In this document: one piece after another, positions 8,236-16,485 of the stretch
Layout of the letters: the number at the start of each line of letters is the position of its first letter
How positions within the stretch are numbered: the stretch's first letter is position 1
Assembly (NCBI RefSeq): GCF_017982655.1
Contig: NZ_JABXYX010000082.1
Span: 1 to 35,095 of the forward strand
Reading direction: 5' to 3'
Length of the DNA stretch: 35,095 nt
From: Brasilonema sp. CT11
GTDB lineage: Bacteria; Cyanobacteriota; Cyanobacteriia; Cyanobacteriales; Nostocaceae
Position numbers and translations under genes: made by a program
Notes under the pieces: generated by a model
Databases searched by the model: none
Seen by the model: the letters and a program-made list of their open reading frames with translations, nothing else
Told to the model about the DNA's origin: nothing

Positions 8236-9477
8236 ATGGCAGACTGGCAGGAAATTAGTGGTGGTATCACAGCACCTAGAGGGTATCGCTCAGCAGGAAT
8301 TACAGCAGGGTTGAAACCATCAGGATTGCCCGATTTGGCTTTGATAGTCTCAGATGTGGAGGCGATCGCCGCAGGTGTATTCACCACCAGTCATGTTAAA
8401 GCTGCCTGTGTGGATTATTGCCGTCAAACGTTGCAAGCAAAGCATAGCGCCCGTGCTATCCTTTGCAATGCTGGACAAGCCAACGCTGCAACTGGTCATC
8501 AAGGCTGGTTAGATGCTTTAGAATCAGCAATGGCAGTAGCCCAAGCACTCAATATCCCCTCAGAATCCGTGCAACTCGCTTCCACGGGTGTGATTGGGCA
8601 ACGCATTCGCATGGATGCACTCAAAGCAGGAATACCCAAAGTCGTTGCAGCGCTTAGTGAAACAGGGTCAGATGCAGCAGCGGGTGCGATAATTACCACA
8701 GACTTGGTGACAAAATCTATTGCTTTGGAGACAATGATGGGCGATCGCCCAGTACGAATTGGAGGTATCGCCAAAGGTTCTGGGATGATTCATCCCAACA
8801 TGGCAACAATGCTTGCGTTTGTGACTTGTGATGCAGCGGTGTCTCCCACTCTCTGGCAACAAATGTTGAGTCGCGCGGGAGACAGAAGTTTTAATTCCAT
8901 CACTGTTGATGGGGATACGAGTACTAATGACAGTTTAATCGCTCTTGCCAACGGTCAATCCCGCACCCCAGCAATTACCGAAATGGGCGCAGAAGCAGAA
9001 AAATTAGAGGCAATGTTAACAGCAGTGTGCCAGCATTTGGCGAAGGCGATCGCCCGTGACGGTGAAGGCGCAACTTGTCTTATAGAAGTGCAAGTCACAG
9101 GGGCGCAAGATGAACAAGCAGCCCGTCAAGTTGCCAAAACCATTGCAGGTTCTTCTCTTGTCAAGTCTGCTATCTTTGGACGCGATCCCAACTGGGGACG
9201 TATCGCCGCAGCCGCCGGACGTGCAGGAGTTCCTTTTGAGCAAGAAAACCTGAAAATAAAGTTAGGAGATATCTTGCTGATGGAGAATGGTCAACCATTA
9301 CCATTTGATAAGAAAGCTGCAAGTGAATATTTGAAACAAGCAGCACTTGGTGCGTATCTCAAAGAAGATACCGTGTTGATTGCTGTGAGTATTGGCACTG
9401 GTTCTAGTTCAGGTAAAGCTTGGGGTTGTGACTTGAGTTATGACTACGTGAAAATTAACGCCGAGTACACGACTTGA
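8236..9477 (+). CDS. argJ: Bifunctional ornithine acetyltransferase / N-acetylglutamate synthase
   Basis: ArgJ transfers the acetyl group from N-acetylornithine to glutamate, closing the cyclic arginine pathway; bifunctional forms also use acetyl-CoA. The 413-residue length is normal. Family motifs are CNAGQANAATG (about 77-87), STGVIGQ (about 116-122, oxyanion region) and KGSGMIHPNMATMLAF, in which self-cleavage is expected between Ala190 and Thr191 to give alpha and beta chains. FGRDPNWGRI near the C-terminus is also typical. The ATG at 8236 has a GGGGGA RBS six bases upstream; a TTG at 8167 would add 23 unlikely residues. It stands alone, after the tandem small-RNA locus. Confidence 0.97.
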   Translation: MADWQEISGGITAPRGYRSAGITAGLKPSGLPDLALIVSDVEAIAAGVFTTSHVKAACVDYCRQTLQAKHSARAILCNAGQANAATGHQGWLDALESAMAVAQALNIPSESVQLASTGVIGQRIRMDALKAGIPKVVAALSETGSDAAAGAIITTDLVTKSIALETMMGDRPVRIGGIAKGSGMIHPNMATMLAFVTCDAAVSPTLWQQMLSRAGDRSFNSITVDGDTSTNDSLIALANGQSRTPAITEMGAEAEKLEAMLTAVCQHLAKAIARDGEGATCLIEVQVTGAQDEQAARQVAKTIAGSSLVKSAIFGRDPNWGRIAAAAGRAGVPFEQENLKIKLGDILLMENGQPLPFDKKAASEYLKQAALGAYLKEDTVLIAVSIGTGSSSGKAWGCDLSYDYVKINAEYTT

Positions 9478-10077
9478 AGTGTGGAAATTGGGCGTTGCTG
9501 AATCAAGATATGAATTGAGAAAATCACGATTTTGTAGAGACGTTGCATGTGAGTCCAGCGCTCTTGGTAGGGTTTCCCTCATGTGCCACTTCTGTGCGGG
9601 GGTTCCCCCCGTTGAAGAATGTGGCGTCAGGCGACTGGCGTTAGCGTTTGCGTAGCGCCCCCTTAGGGGCTAGCGGAACCGAAGGTTCTCCCCGTAAGGG
9701 CAACGTCTTTACAAGGGTTAGGGAAAATTAAAAATTTATTGACAAACCCAATTCATGACCAAATTCAGTAACGCCGGAAATTGTCTCATCCTCCCTCATC
9801 TCCTCCATCTTCCTGCCTACGGCAGGAAGCGCTTCGATTTAACAGTTCTCAGTCATCAGTTATCAGTTACCAGTTAATCCCCATGAATTCAAGGGATTTG
9901 AAGTAGTTATCTGATAAGTGTTCACTGAGAACTGATTCGGTATAAGTAGGTGGGCGGGAAAATTTATCAGTTTGTCATTGCGAGTGGAACGCAGTGGAAC
10001 GAAGCAATCGCAATGGTTTTGACCACTTTATATTTTGTTACATAGTTAGGTTTATTTGTGCCTACCTACTTAGTTCT
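9478..10077. other. Repeat-rich intergenic region after argJ
   Basis: No gene is seen in these 600 bp. The region holds a split palindromic repeat (9533-9713), a C/T-rich short tandem stretch (about 9787-9812), a perfect hairpin TTCCTGCC/GGCAGGAA (about 9811-9830), a TCAGTTA-type tandem repeat (about 9846-9875) and a CATTGCGA...TCGCAATG inverted repeat with a duplicated AGTGGAACG (about 9976-10016). Confidence 0.7.
9533..9713. repeat. Palindromic repeat split by other repeats
   Basis: Left arm TGTAGAGACGTTGC (9533-9546) and right arm GCAACGTCTTTACA (9700-9713) are inverted copies with 13 of 14 matches. The arms are normally adjacent: a compact relative is intact at 24097-24126. Here about 150 bp of hairpin-rich sequence separates them, including GCCCCCTTAGGGGC and GAACCGAAGGTTC, so a second repeat has probably inserted into the first. 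Confidence 0.6.
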
Positions 10078-12396
10078 TCAAGAGGTTGCCAAGAAGTTGG
10101 GCAGAGGATTACCACCGTTTTGACCAACAACTGGGATTTCCAACAGAGAATCCGTAGCTTGCGTGGTACCGTCTTGTGTTTTGACGTTGGGGTCGATGGT
10201 GACGGAGTTTTGGTCTCCTGGATGTCCATTAGGAATAAACAGTTGCGGGTGGTCGAAGGGCGCTTTTTGATTGCGGACTCGTTCATCAGTCAGCCCTTTC
10301 ATAAAGGCAACCAGCGCCTGTTTTTCCTCGGGTGTTAGATTCAGCGGCGGGAGTGCGCCACCAAAGTCGCCGCCTCGGTTGTAAAAATCAACCACTTGCT
10401 CTAGAGTTGACTGACCACCATTGTGAAAGTAAGGAGCAGTGAGTTCTATATTGCGAAGTCCGGGTGTTTTGAAGGCTCCGTCTGAAGTCACCGTTTCATT
10501 GGGATCAAGCGGAGGATTGAGTGTAGGGGGGTCTTCGCCGAGGAGCTGCTTAAATTTCCCCTGCTGAGCTAGCCGGACTTCCGACAGGGGATTGCCTTGA
10601 CCATTACCATCCAAACCGTCATTACCACCCAAACCGGGGTCTTCGCTGGAAGGTCTGACGCCGGCGCTAAAAAAGCCACTGTCTTCAGGACGCCCACCAG
10701 CCTGCGCAGGCGCACGTCCGATTCGTCCCCTTTGAGCGACGGTACTCACTGAAGCGGCGGTCAATTCCGATCCTGCGTGGCAGGCAATGCACGTACCCTT
10801 GTTTTGGAAAATGTTCCACCCCAGCTGCTGCTGTGCCGTCAGAGCGCCAGTGTTTCCAGCTAAGAACTGGTCAAATGGTGTCTCAGCAGAAACCAATGTT
10901 GACTCGTACGCCTGAACTGCCAGCCCAAAGAAGAGCGAGAAGTTGTACTCTGCTAGCGTGAATTCGTTGGTGTTCAACTTGCCTCTGTTGCGCGAGAAGG
11001 TTCGCCTACCGGTTGTTGGGTTAATTTTGATAATAATATCTGAATCCCACCACTCCGGCTTGAAGGCGTCCTGGAGCAACGCCTGGTAGGACTTTTTCAG
11101 ACCTGGTTTAGACGAGTAGGCACTAGAGTTGCTTAAAGAACCTAAAACACTGTCATCATAAGCTACAATCTGCTTGGCAAGAGGCTGCAGGGCAAGGAAC
11201 TTCTTACCGAGCTTCCTACCCACCCTTCTGAAACGCTTATTATTGGAGCCAGGAGAGAGTCGGCTTGCCTGCTCATCGCTGTTGCTAGTGTTTTCCAAGA
11301 CCTCCGCATTAACGGTATTGTTAACAGTGTGACCTAGGGTGTTGAACACCTTAACCGTAGTATCGTTTCCAGATAACTCAATTCTCAATGGCGTGGTGAC
11401 ATTGGTTAATTCAGCTGACGTCTCCAAGGAATTCTCCGGTGGTGCCACCGCCTGTGAAGCCAGTGAGGAATTATTGAGACTAACTTGCACATCTTCCAGT
11501 CGCTTTCGGTGAACTGCTTTCAAAACATAAGCATTAGAGTCTCTCAACCCCAAGGGATTTACCCCGTTGAAGGTGTTTTGAGCCAGTCCGTCCCAGAAGT
11601 TGCGAAAGTTAAACACTGCGTTGATCACTGATGGTGAATGCCGGGGCGTCACTTGACGCACGTTCGTGCCATTCACATTGAAGACTTGATCCTTCAAAGG
11701 CGTCACTTTGTCCTTGTCACTGCCAGGATTAACGTCAACAAATCTTGCCCTGAAGACCCCTTTGGAGCCAGCAACATCATTATTGTCAGAGACAACGGTC
11801 GAAGATATGTCATCTGGGTTTGCTAGCTTATGAAATGGGTAATCTGCTGCCGTCAGCTGGTAGTTCGGACCTTTTCCCGGGGTGAAAGTCCTATCAATTA
11901 AACCTGGGCTGATTTGGTTTTTGGATCTGCTGTCTGCTCCAGCATGAAAGTGACAACTGGCACAAGACTGGATGCCATCGTAGCCAAGCTGCATATCCCA
12001 GAAAAGAGACTTTCCTAGGGCGATCGCAGCTTTTTCATCTTTTACGAAATCCGTCAGATTCTTTGGTTTTGGAATCTCTATCCCACCGAGGGGAGGCGTA
12101 GGCGGCGGAGTTATCTGCGCCGATACAGTATGTCCGGTTAGGACTGCAACGATCACCAGCGCGGCGATCACCGCACCTTTTTTCATGCTCCTAAACCATT
12201 TGGCTAGGTGAGTAAGTTTACTTACCATCAGAGTTGTCCAAATGGCAATATTCTGTACTCTTTGTAAAAGTTTTGATAGCAGATGGATAAAGGGGGAAGC
12301 AGAGGAACTTTCCCTTCTCCTACTTGCCTTTTGGGTGTCTTTCGACTCCTCGAATTCAGACAAGCCGCTATGGCGACTTTTTCTAGCATTGCTCAT
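10078..12396 (-). CDS. MauG/CcpA-type di-haem cytochrome c peroxidase family protein
   Basis: A large (772-residue) exported c-type di-haem protein of the bacterial cytochrome c peroxidase/MauG superfamily. Members reduce H2O2 or oxidise protein partners in the periplasm or lumen. The haem-binding motifs are CASCH (145-149) and CIACH (536-540). The family C-terminal signature is FKTPGLRNIELTAPYFHNGG, followed by TLEQVVDFYNRGG. MKKGAVIAALVIVAVLTG (from residue 71) looks like a signal peptide or N-terminal anchor, so a start at 12186 is possible, with AGGAG only one base before it. The ATG at 12396 adds 70 basic residues but has no RBS. Residues about 300-400 form a poorly conserved Ser/Asn-rich insert between the haem domains. 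The next gene upstream, same strand, is an animal-type haem peroxidase. Confidence 0.88.
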   Translation of the reverse strand: MSNARKSRHSGLSEFEESKDTQKASRRRESSSASPFIHLLSKLLQRVQNIAIWTTLMVSKLTHLAKWFRSMKKGAVIAALVIVAVLTGHTVSAQITPPPTPPLGGIEIPKPKNLTDFVKDEKAAIALGKSLFWDMQLGYDGIQSCASCHFHAGADSRSKNQISPGLIDRTFTPGKGPNYQLTAADYPFHKLANPDDISSTVVSDNNDVAGSKGVFRARFVDVNPGSDKDKVTPLKDQVFNVNGTNVRQVTPRHSPSVINAVFNFRNFWDGLAQNTFNGVNPLGLRDSNAYVLKAVHRKRLEDVQVSLNNSSLASQAVAPPENSLETSAELTNVTTPLRIELSGNDTTVKVFNTLGHTVNNTVNAEVLENTSNSDEQASRLSPGSNNKRFRRVGRKLGKKFLALQPLAKQIVAYDDSVLGSLSNSSAYSSKPGLKKSYQALLQDAFKPEWWDSDIIIKINPTTGRRTFSRNRGKLNTNEFTLAEYNFSLFFGLAVQAYESTLVSAETPFDQFLAGNTGALTAQQQLGWNIFQNKGTCIACHAGSELTAASVSTVAQRGRIGRAPAQAGGRPEDSGFFSAGVRPSSEDPGLGGNDGLDGNGQGNPLSEVRLAQQGKFKQLLGEDPPTLNPPLDPNETVTSDGAFKTPGLRNIELTAPYFHNGGQSTLEQVVDFYNRGGDFGGALPPLNLTPEEKQALVAFMKGLTDERVRNQKAPFDHPQLFIPNGHPGDQNSVTIDPNVKTQDGTTQATDSLLEIPVVGQNGGNPLPNFLATS

Positions 12397-12910
12397 TGTT
12401 TTTCTGTTTTTATGTGTTTTTTTGCCAAAATTTGAGTCAATCTATGCTAGATTCTGTTGCAACAACAATATGTGCTGCTTTAAACAGGGTTTCTAGAACC
12501 GAATTCAAGCTACATGAAACCAAGTCATATAAAACAAGATACGGCTCTAATCATTTTTCAGGTTTATTCAGCGATTTTACGCAAGGCATCTATTTTTTTT
12601 ACAAATGTTTACACGTGTATATTTTGAGTTAAAGTTATCAGTCACAGTAGAAGGTAGTCATTAATGGGACTTAAACATTTTTGAGGACAAAACAAGCCTC
12701 AAACCCATGCAGAGTAAGGAAAATACACCAAATGCCCAAAAAGCCACAGAACCCAGATATATCAACAAACTAAGCTAAACGATGTCCAATTCTTTTGGGA
12801 TATGCGTTTGAGGCTATTTTACCTGTGTTTTTTGTCTAAGTCCCGTTAGTTCAATCACTGTGGTCTATTTACCGGAAAATTGCTGTAATGACCGGTAAAA
12901 GCGCACTTGC
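12397..12910. other. Intergenic region between the two peroxidases
   Basis: 514 bp with no gene. It contains the inverted-repeat element at 12662-12848 and presumably the promoter of the di-haem peroxidase. Short ORFs here are shadows or chance. Confidence 0.6.
12662..12848. mobile_element. MITE-like element with 16-bp terminal inverted repeats
   Basis: TAATGGGACTTAAACA at the left end and the complement of TAACGGGACTTAGACA at the right end bound 187 bp with no coding capacity. The match extends inward to a shared GCCTCAAAC block. TA flanks both ends, compatible with a TA-targeting transposase (IS630/Tc1 type), but the transposase family is inferred. Confidence 0.6.
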
Positions 12911-14596
12911 TTAGTTTGCGATAATTAGTCCGGCGAACTTGAGAAGGTTAGCAAAGATGACTTCTCCATTACCTCCTAGCATCGGCTTCCAGTGTTCAGG
13001 TGCTGCATTGAAGTAGGACTCACTATCCGAATCCAACAGACCATAAAACACCTCGGCTACAATCCGACCGCCCACCCAGCCTAGCTGAGTTTTAGCTCCA
13101 CCTCCATTGAGTAGTTGTTCTTCATTGAACGTCCCGTCTTTATCTAATTTGATTGCATCCACCACTGAGGCTTGGGCTTCGGCCAAGATATAAAACCACA
13201 GAGGAGTATCTTTTTGAAGAGTTGAATCGATTTCTTCAAATTTGAAAAATCCCTTTTTTCCATCAACCGCTTTTCTCGTAGATAGGTACTTTGGTTCTAG
13301 TATTTTAACCGGAAAAGAATTTTTCTTGAGTACATTTGCGATCGCTTGTCCGCCTTGCACTTTATATGTGTTGCCACGAAGTAAGTTGAGGAGGGCTAAC
13401 GAAGGGCGCGGAGGATTAACCTCTGTGTCTGGTAACTTGTCAGGACTTATTGTGTCCTCAACTTCCTTAACCAATCCCCCAACCGTCGCGCTGGTTGGTA
13501 GCACCGGAGGTGGCAAAACACCAAGTGGATCTACCAAGGTTGGATCAATTTTGTAAGCAAGTTGTAGCCGGACTTCAGTGTGTACTGTCTCATCTGCGGC
13601 TTTGTCCCGATTTTCGGTGGGGAAAACTCCAGGTTGGGTATTTGGAAAAAAACGACCCCAGTCATCAATCACATGGGCTTTGGGGAGCGGCTCAAATCCT
13701 AGCAAACTGTCATCATCTGGTTTTGGATCATCGCTGGGTGGGAAAATACTCAAGCGAGTCTCTCTATTGAGCCGATAACCGGTCCTCACTCCTGAGTGTC
13801 CAAAGCGGTAAGCCGCAACCACAAATTCGCGGGGTAAGTTTGTCCGTTTCTCTTTAGTATAAAGGGCGTAGAGCTTTTGGCGCTGTTCACGTGTTGTAGC
13901 GTTCTTCAGGTCAGCAAGCACTTCAGCTTTGACAATGCGCGGTAAAAAGTCTTCGATCACCAGCTTTTGATAAGTCCAGCGCACCTCATTGCGTGCTTGA
14001 TTAAATAGGGCAGTACCAGTTAATTGTGGATCATCTTTCTTAAGCTTTTGAACCACTGCATTGTGATATTTTACAAATGCCAAATGGATTTGGCTAATGA
14101 TAGAGTTTTCATCATTGCGCTTGTCGCCAATAATAGCGCGACCGTTGGGGCTACGCAGTAAGTCTTGAGTTGCTTGCTCATAACAGGTTTGAGATTGATT
14201 CTCATGGCTATCTTTGAACAACAAAGAGGCACCGTCCTCGGCGTATAAGAAAGGCTGAGCATCAGGCCCGTCGCCATATAATGAGTCCAAATCAAAGCGT
14301 GGGGTACGCAAGTTGCTAGGTAAACGATCTTGTTGTCCAGCATCTGCTGGGTTCAGTGATGATGTGTTATCGAAGGTCAGATCGTGATCGATGAATTGAC
14401 CAAAGTAGGTATAGCCTGCTGGTACCCAAAGGTTTTCTTCAGGATCGGGGCCGTCTTTCACCGTATCAACTTCTGCCTTTATATTTGCGGCAAGTTGCAC
14501 AAGTTTGTGTGGCGGATAGCCTTCTTTTCTTAAGTCCAGCAGAGTCGTAAATGCTTGTTCCCGTGTCCCGACGGAACCGTGACCAAATCCACTCAT
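12911..14596 (-). CDS. Animal-type haem peroxidase (peroxidase-cyclooxygenase superfamily)
   Basis: A 561-residue haem peroxidase of the family that includes myeloperoxidase; such enzymes oxidise halides or organic substrates with H2O2. The catalytic set is complete by comparison with myeloperoxidase: distal GQFIDHDLT (Gln67, Asp70, His71), GDKRNDE (Arg160, Glu163) and proximal RFGHSGVRTGYRLN (His267). Asp70 and Glu163 correspond to the residues that form ester bonds to haem. No signal peptide, Ca-binding RTX repeats or membrane segment is seen, so the export route is unclear. The ATG at 14596 has a good AAGGAG RBS. The di-haem peroxidase follows on the same strand after 514 bp. Family assignment is secure; substrate unknown. 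Confidence 0.92.
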   Translation of the reverse strand: MSGFGHGSVGTREQAFTTLLDLRKEGYPPHKLVQLAANIKAEVDTVKDGPDPEENLWVPAGYTYFGQFIDHDLTFDNTSSLNPADAGQQDRLPSNLRTPRFDLDSLYGDGPDAQPFLYAEDGASLLFKDSHENQSQTCYEQATQDLLRSPNGRAIIGDKRNDENSIISQIHLAFVKYHNAVVQKLKKDDPQLTGTALFNQARNEVRWTYQKLVIEDFLPRIVKAEVLADLKNATTREQRQKLYALYTKEKRTNLPREFVVAAYRFGHSGVRTGYRLNRETRLSIFPPSDDPKPDDDSLLGFEPLPKAHVIDDWGRFFPNTQPGVFPTENRDKAADETVHTEVRLQLAYKIDPTLVDPLGVLPPPVLPTSATVGGLVKEVEDTISPDKLPDTEVNPPRPSLALLNLLRGNTYKVQGGQAIANVLKKNSFPVKILEPKYLSTRKAVDGKKGFFKFEEIDSTLQKDTPLWFYILAEAQASVVDAIKLDKDGTFNEEQLLNGGGAKTQLGWVGGRIVAEVFYGLLDSDSESYFNAAPEHWKPMLGGNGEVIFANLLKFAGLIIAN

Positions 14597-14946
14597 ATAA
14601 TGCTCCTTAATGAGGGTTGAGTTTGAGTAAGGATAATAGATATCCTGTTATTCTTAATTAGGTGTAAGTGAAATTAACTTATGCACTTGCCACAGGGTAT
14701 AGCCGCACCAACCCAGTGCGATACGCCTTTGGCGTCTGCGCTCTGCGCAATCGCCCATCATATTGTGTCTGGATAAAGACTTATCATTTAAGGCAGCAGG
14801 GGAGCGAGGGAGCACCACCCGAACTTGATATAACGCCTTGCGGCTTCGGCTCCACCCAACAGCAAAGCCAGTCGCCAAGGCGGGTTAAACCCTCCAAAAA
14901 GCGCTGGCTCACTTTGTTTCACTCGCTGCGGACAACCTGAAAATGT
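14597..14946. other. Intergenic region with a small palindromic repeat
   Basis: 350 bp upstream of the haem peroxidase and downstream of the deoxyhypusine-synthase-like gene. It contains the HIP1-bounded repeat at 14718-14753. The rest is GC-rich sequence without a convincing gene. Confidence 0.6.
14718..14753. repeat. Small palindromic repeat bounded by a split HIP1 site
   Basis: It starts GCGAT and ends ATCGC, with ACGCCTTTGGCGT inside. It is the same family as the insert in phoD (6080-6114), with a slightly longer right part containing CTGCGC. Removing the inner 28-29 bp would leave a HIP1-like octamer. Confidence 0.65.
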
Positions 14947-15990
14947 CTACGCAGTCACTACCTTGGATTGAGGTTTGGTAAACAACTGGGCTAAACGATG
15001 GGGTTGGCGATCGCGCCAATTTCCCTTACCATACGCATATCCCGCAATTAACGGTAACGCCACAGTCGCCTCGGAAAATACCATCTGTTCGGTAGCTTTA
15101 TCTACCTTGCCCCAAGAATGAGCTTCTTTGAGGGTAGAACCAGATAAAGCTCCATCCCGTTCATCAGCGACGGTGACTTGAATTGTATACTTGTGCATAC
15201 TGGTTTCAAATCCCAGTAATTCTGCCGCTACCACTGTATCCTGGGCGAAGTTTTTCGGTACACCGCCACCAATCATGAATAATCCAGTGTAGTTGGAAGC
15301 GAGTTTGCACTGCGTCAACTCCCGGAAGTCGCGCACCGAGTCAATCGTGACATGAGATTCTGGGGAATTCCATTGATGATGGACAAGTCCAAACCCAGCA
15401 GAACAGTCGCTAAAAGCCGGAACAAAAATTGGAACTTGGTGTTCATAAGCCGCTTGTACCACAGATTTACCATAGTTACCACGGCGTTGTAGATAAGCGC
15501 CCATTTCCGTAATAAATTCCCGTGAAGAATAGGGACGCTTATCTAAAGTTTCGGCGATTTCTGCTATCGTCATATCGCACACCCGCAGTTGATCCTCATC
15601 AATGTAGGTATCATATATGCGATCAACCCGTTGTTGTCTTAACACCTCATCATCAGCAAAAGGATCGCCCACATAATGGCGATAACCCAATGCTTCAAAG
15701 AAATCTTGGTCAACGATGTTAGCACCGGTAGAGACGATCGCATCTACCATATTGTGAGTAATTAAGTCGTGGACGACTTCCTTTAGCCCAGCGCTAAACA
15801 AAGAACCAGCTAAACACAGAATAATCGTGCATTCTTTATCTTGCAGCATTGCGTCGTAGATTTTTGCTGCACGCCCCAAATTTCGAGCCTGAAAAGCCGT
15901 CTTACCCATTGCTTCCACCAAACCAACGACATCGAAAGCTTTAATGTCAATTGGTTCAACCGTCTGTTGCAAAAGTTCTTCACGATTCAT
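14947..15990 (-). CDS. Deoxyhypusine-synthase-like protein (DHS/homospermidine synthase family)
   Basis: A 347-residue member of the NAD-dependent deoxyhypusine synthase fold. Eukaryotic DHS moves an aminobutyl group from spermidine to eIF5A; bacteria lack eIF5A, so bacterial relatives probably act on polyamines or an unknown acceptor. The catalytic lysine is conserved as Lys295 (HSWGKVDKATEQ, compare WGKI in human DHS). IVSTGANIVDQDFFEALG (about 85-102), FVPAFSDCSAGFG (about 189-201) and IGGGVPKNFAQD (about 240-251) form the NAD/spermidine pocket. The ATG at 15990 has an AAGGAG RBS. It lies on the same strand as ornithine aminotransferase but is separated by a terminator and repeats, so it is probably transcribed separately. 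Family certain; acceptor not known. Confidence 0.9.
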   Translation of the reverse strand: MNREELLQQTVEPIDIKAFDVVGLVEAMGKTAFQARNLGRAAKIYDAMLQDKECTIILCLAGSLFSAGLKEVVHDLITHNMVDAIVSTGANIVDQDFFEALGYRHYVGDPFADDEVLRQQRVDRIYDTYIDEDQLRVCDMTIAEIAETLDKRPYSSREFITEMGAYLQRRGNYGKSVVQAAYEHQVPIFVPAFSDCSAGFGLVHHQWNSPESHVTIDSVRDFRELTQCKLASNYTGLFMIGGGVPKNFAQDTVVAAELLGFETSMHKYTIQVTVADERDGALSGSTLKEAHSWGKVDKATEQMVFSEATVALPLIAGYAYGKGNWRDRQPHRLAQLFTKPQSKVVTA

Positions 15991-16264
15991 GGTAGATTCT
16001 CCTTGCCATTGATAATAAACATTACACGGTCTGTATTGCGACTATAAGGCTTGTCTTGCCTTGGTACTAGGCGCTTCACAGTGGTCATACCAGGACATAC
16101 CCGGATCAGACTGCCGTCTTTTGTTTAATCTGACATGCAAACCCCACACACTCATGGGTTGGATGAGACAACTAATCAATTTTGTTACTTATAACTTCTC
16201 AGACACGACAGTTTTTGAGTATACTTCAAAGTAAACTAAACTAACAAGTCGTTTTTCTTATAAG

Positions 16265-16374
16265 CTCGTTTCCAGCCTGAGGCTGGAAATGCAGGTGACG
16301 AGGCTCTGCCTCAATCTAAATACCGGAGGCGGAGCCTCTTAGCAGCACATTCCCTGGCTGAGCCAGGGAACGAG
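16265..16374. repeat. Composite hairpin repeat bounded by CTCGTTYCC/GGGAACGAG
   Basis: Inverted ends CTCGTTTCC and GGGAACGAG enclose three stems: CCAGCCTGAGGCTGG, GAGGC...GCCTC pairings (GAGGCTCTGCCTC and GAGGCGGAGCCTC) and CCCTGGCTGAGCCAGGG. It looks like a dispersed cyanobacterial intergenic repeat rather than a gene. Confidence 0.65.
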
Positions 16375-16398
16375 AAAAAAGCCCCCTTGGAAAGGGGG
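16375..16398 (-). terminator. Rho-independent terminator of rocD
   Basis: On the minus strand the stem CCCCCTT/AAGGGGG with loop TCC is followed by C and six T residues. It lies about 90 bp after the rocD stop codon. Confidence 0.65.
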
Positions 16399-16485
16399 TT
16401 GGGGGATCTCTTTTGCGTCAGTCCTAAATCAATTGAGAGATTTGCATCCTTTTCACCATTCATCCCCCGTGAGTTGGTGAATTCT

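Larger units (their letters stand above)
15991..16485. other. Intergenic region between the DHS-like gene and rocD
   Basis: 495 bp with no gene. The part nearest 15990 carries the DHS-like gene's promoter; the middle holds the hairpin repeat 16265-16374; the part near 16380 holds the rocD terminator. Confidence 0.6.

Noticed and set aside
9994-10338. 114-codon plus-strand ORF
   Set aside because: Most of it is antisense to the 3' end of the di-haem peroxidase gene, and the rest is repeat.
16090-16200. Possible tRNA-like or structured RNA upstream of the DHS-like gene
   Set aside because: I could not fold a cloverleaf or find a T-loop consensus.
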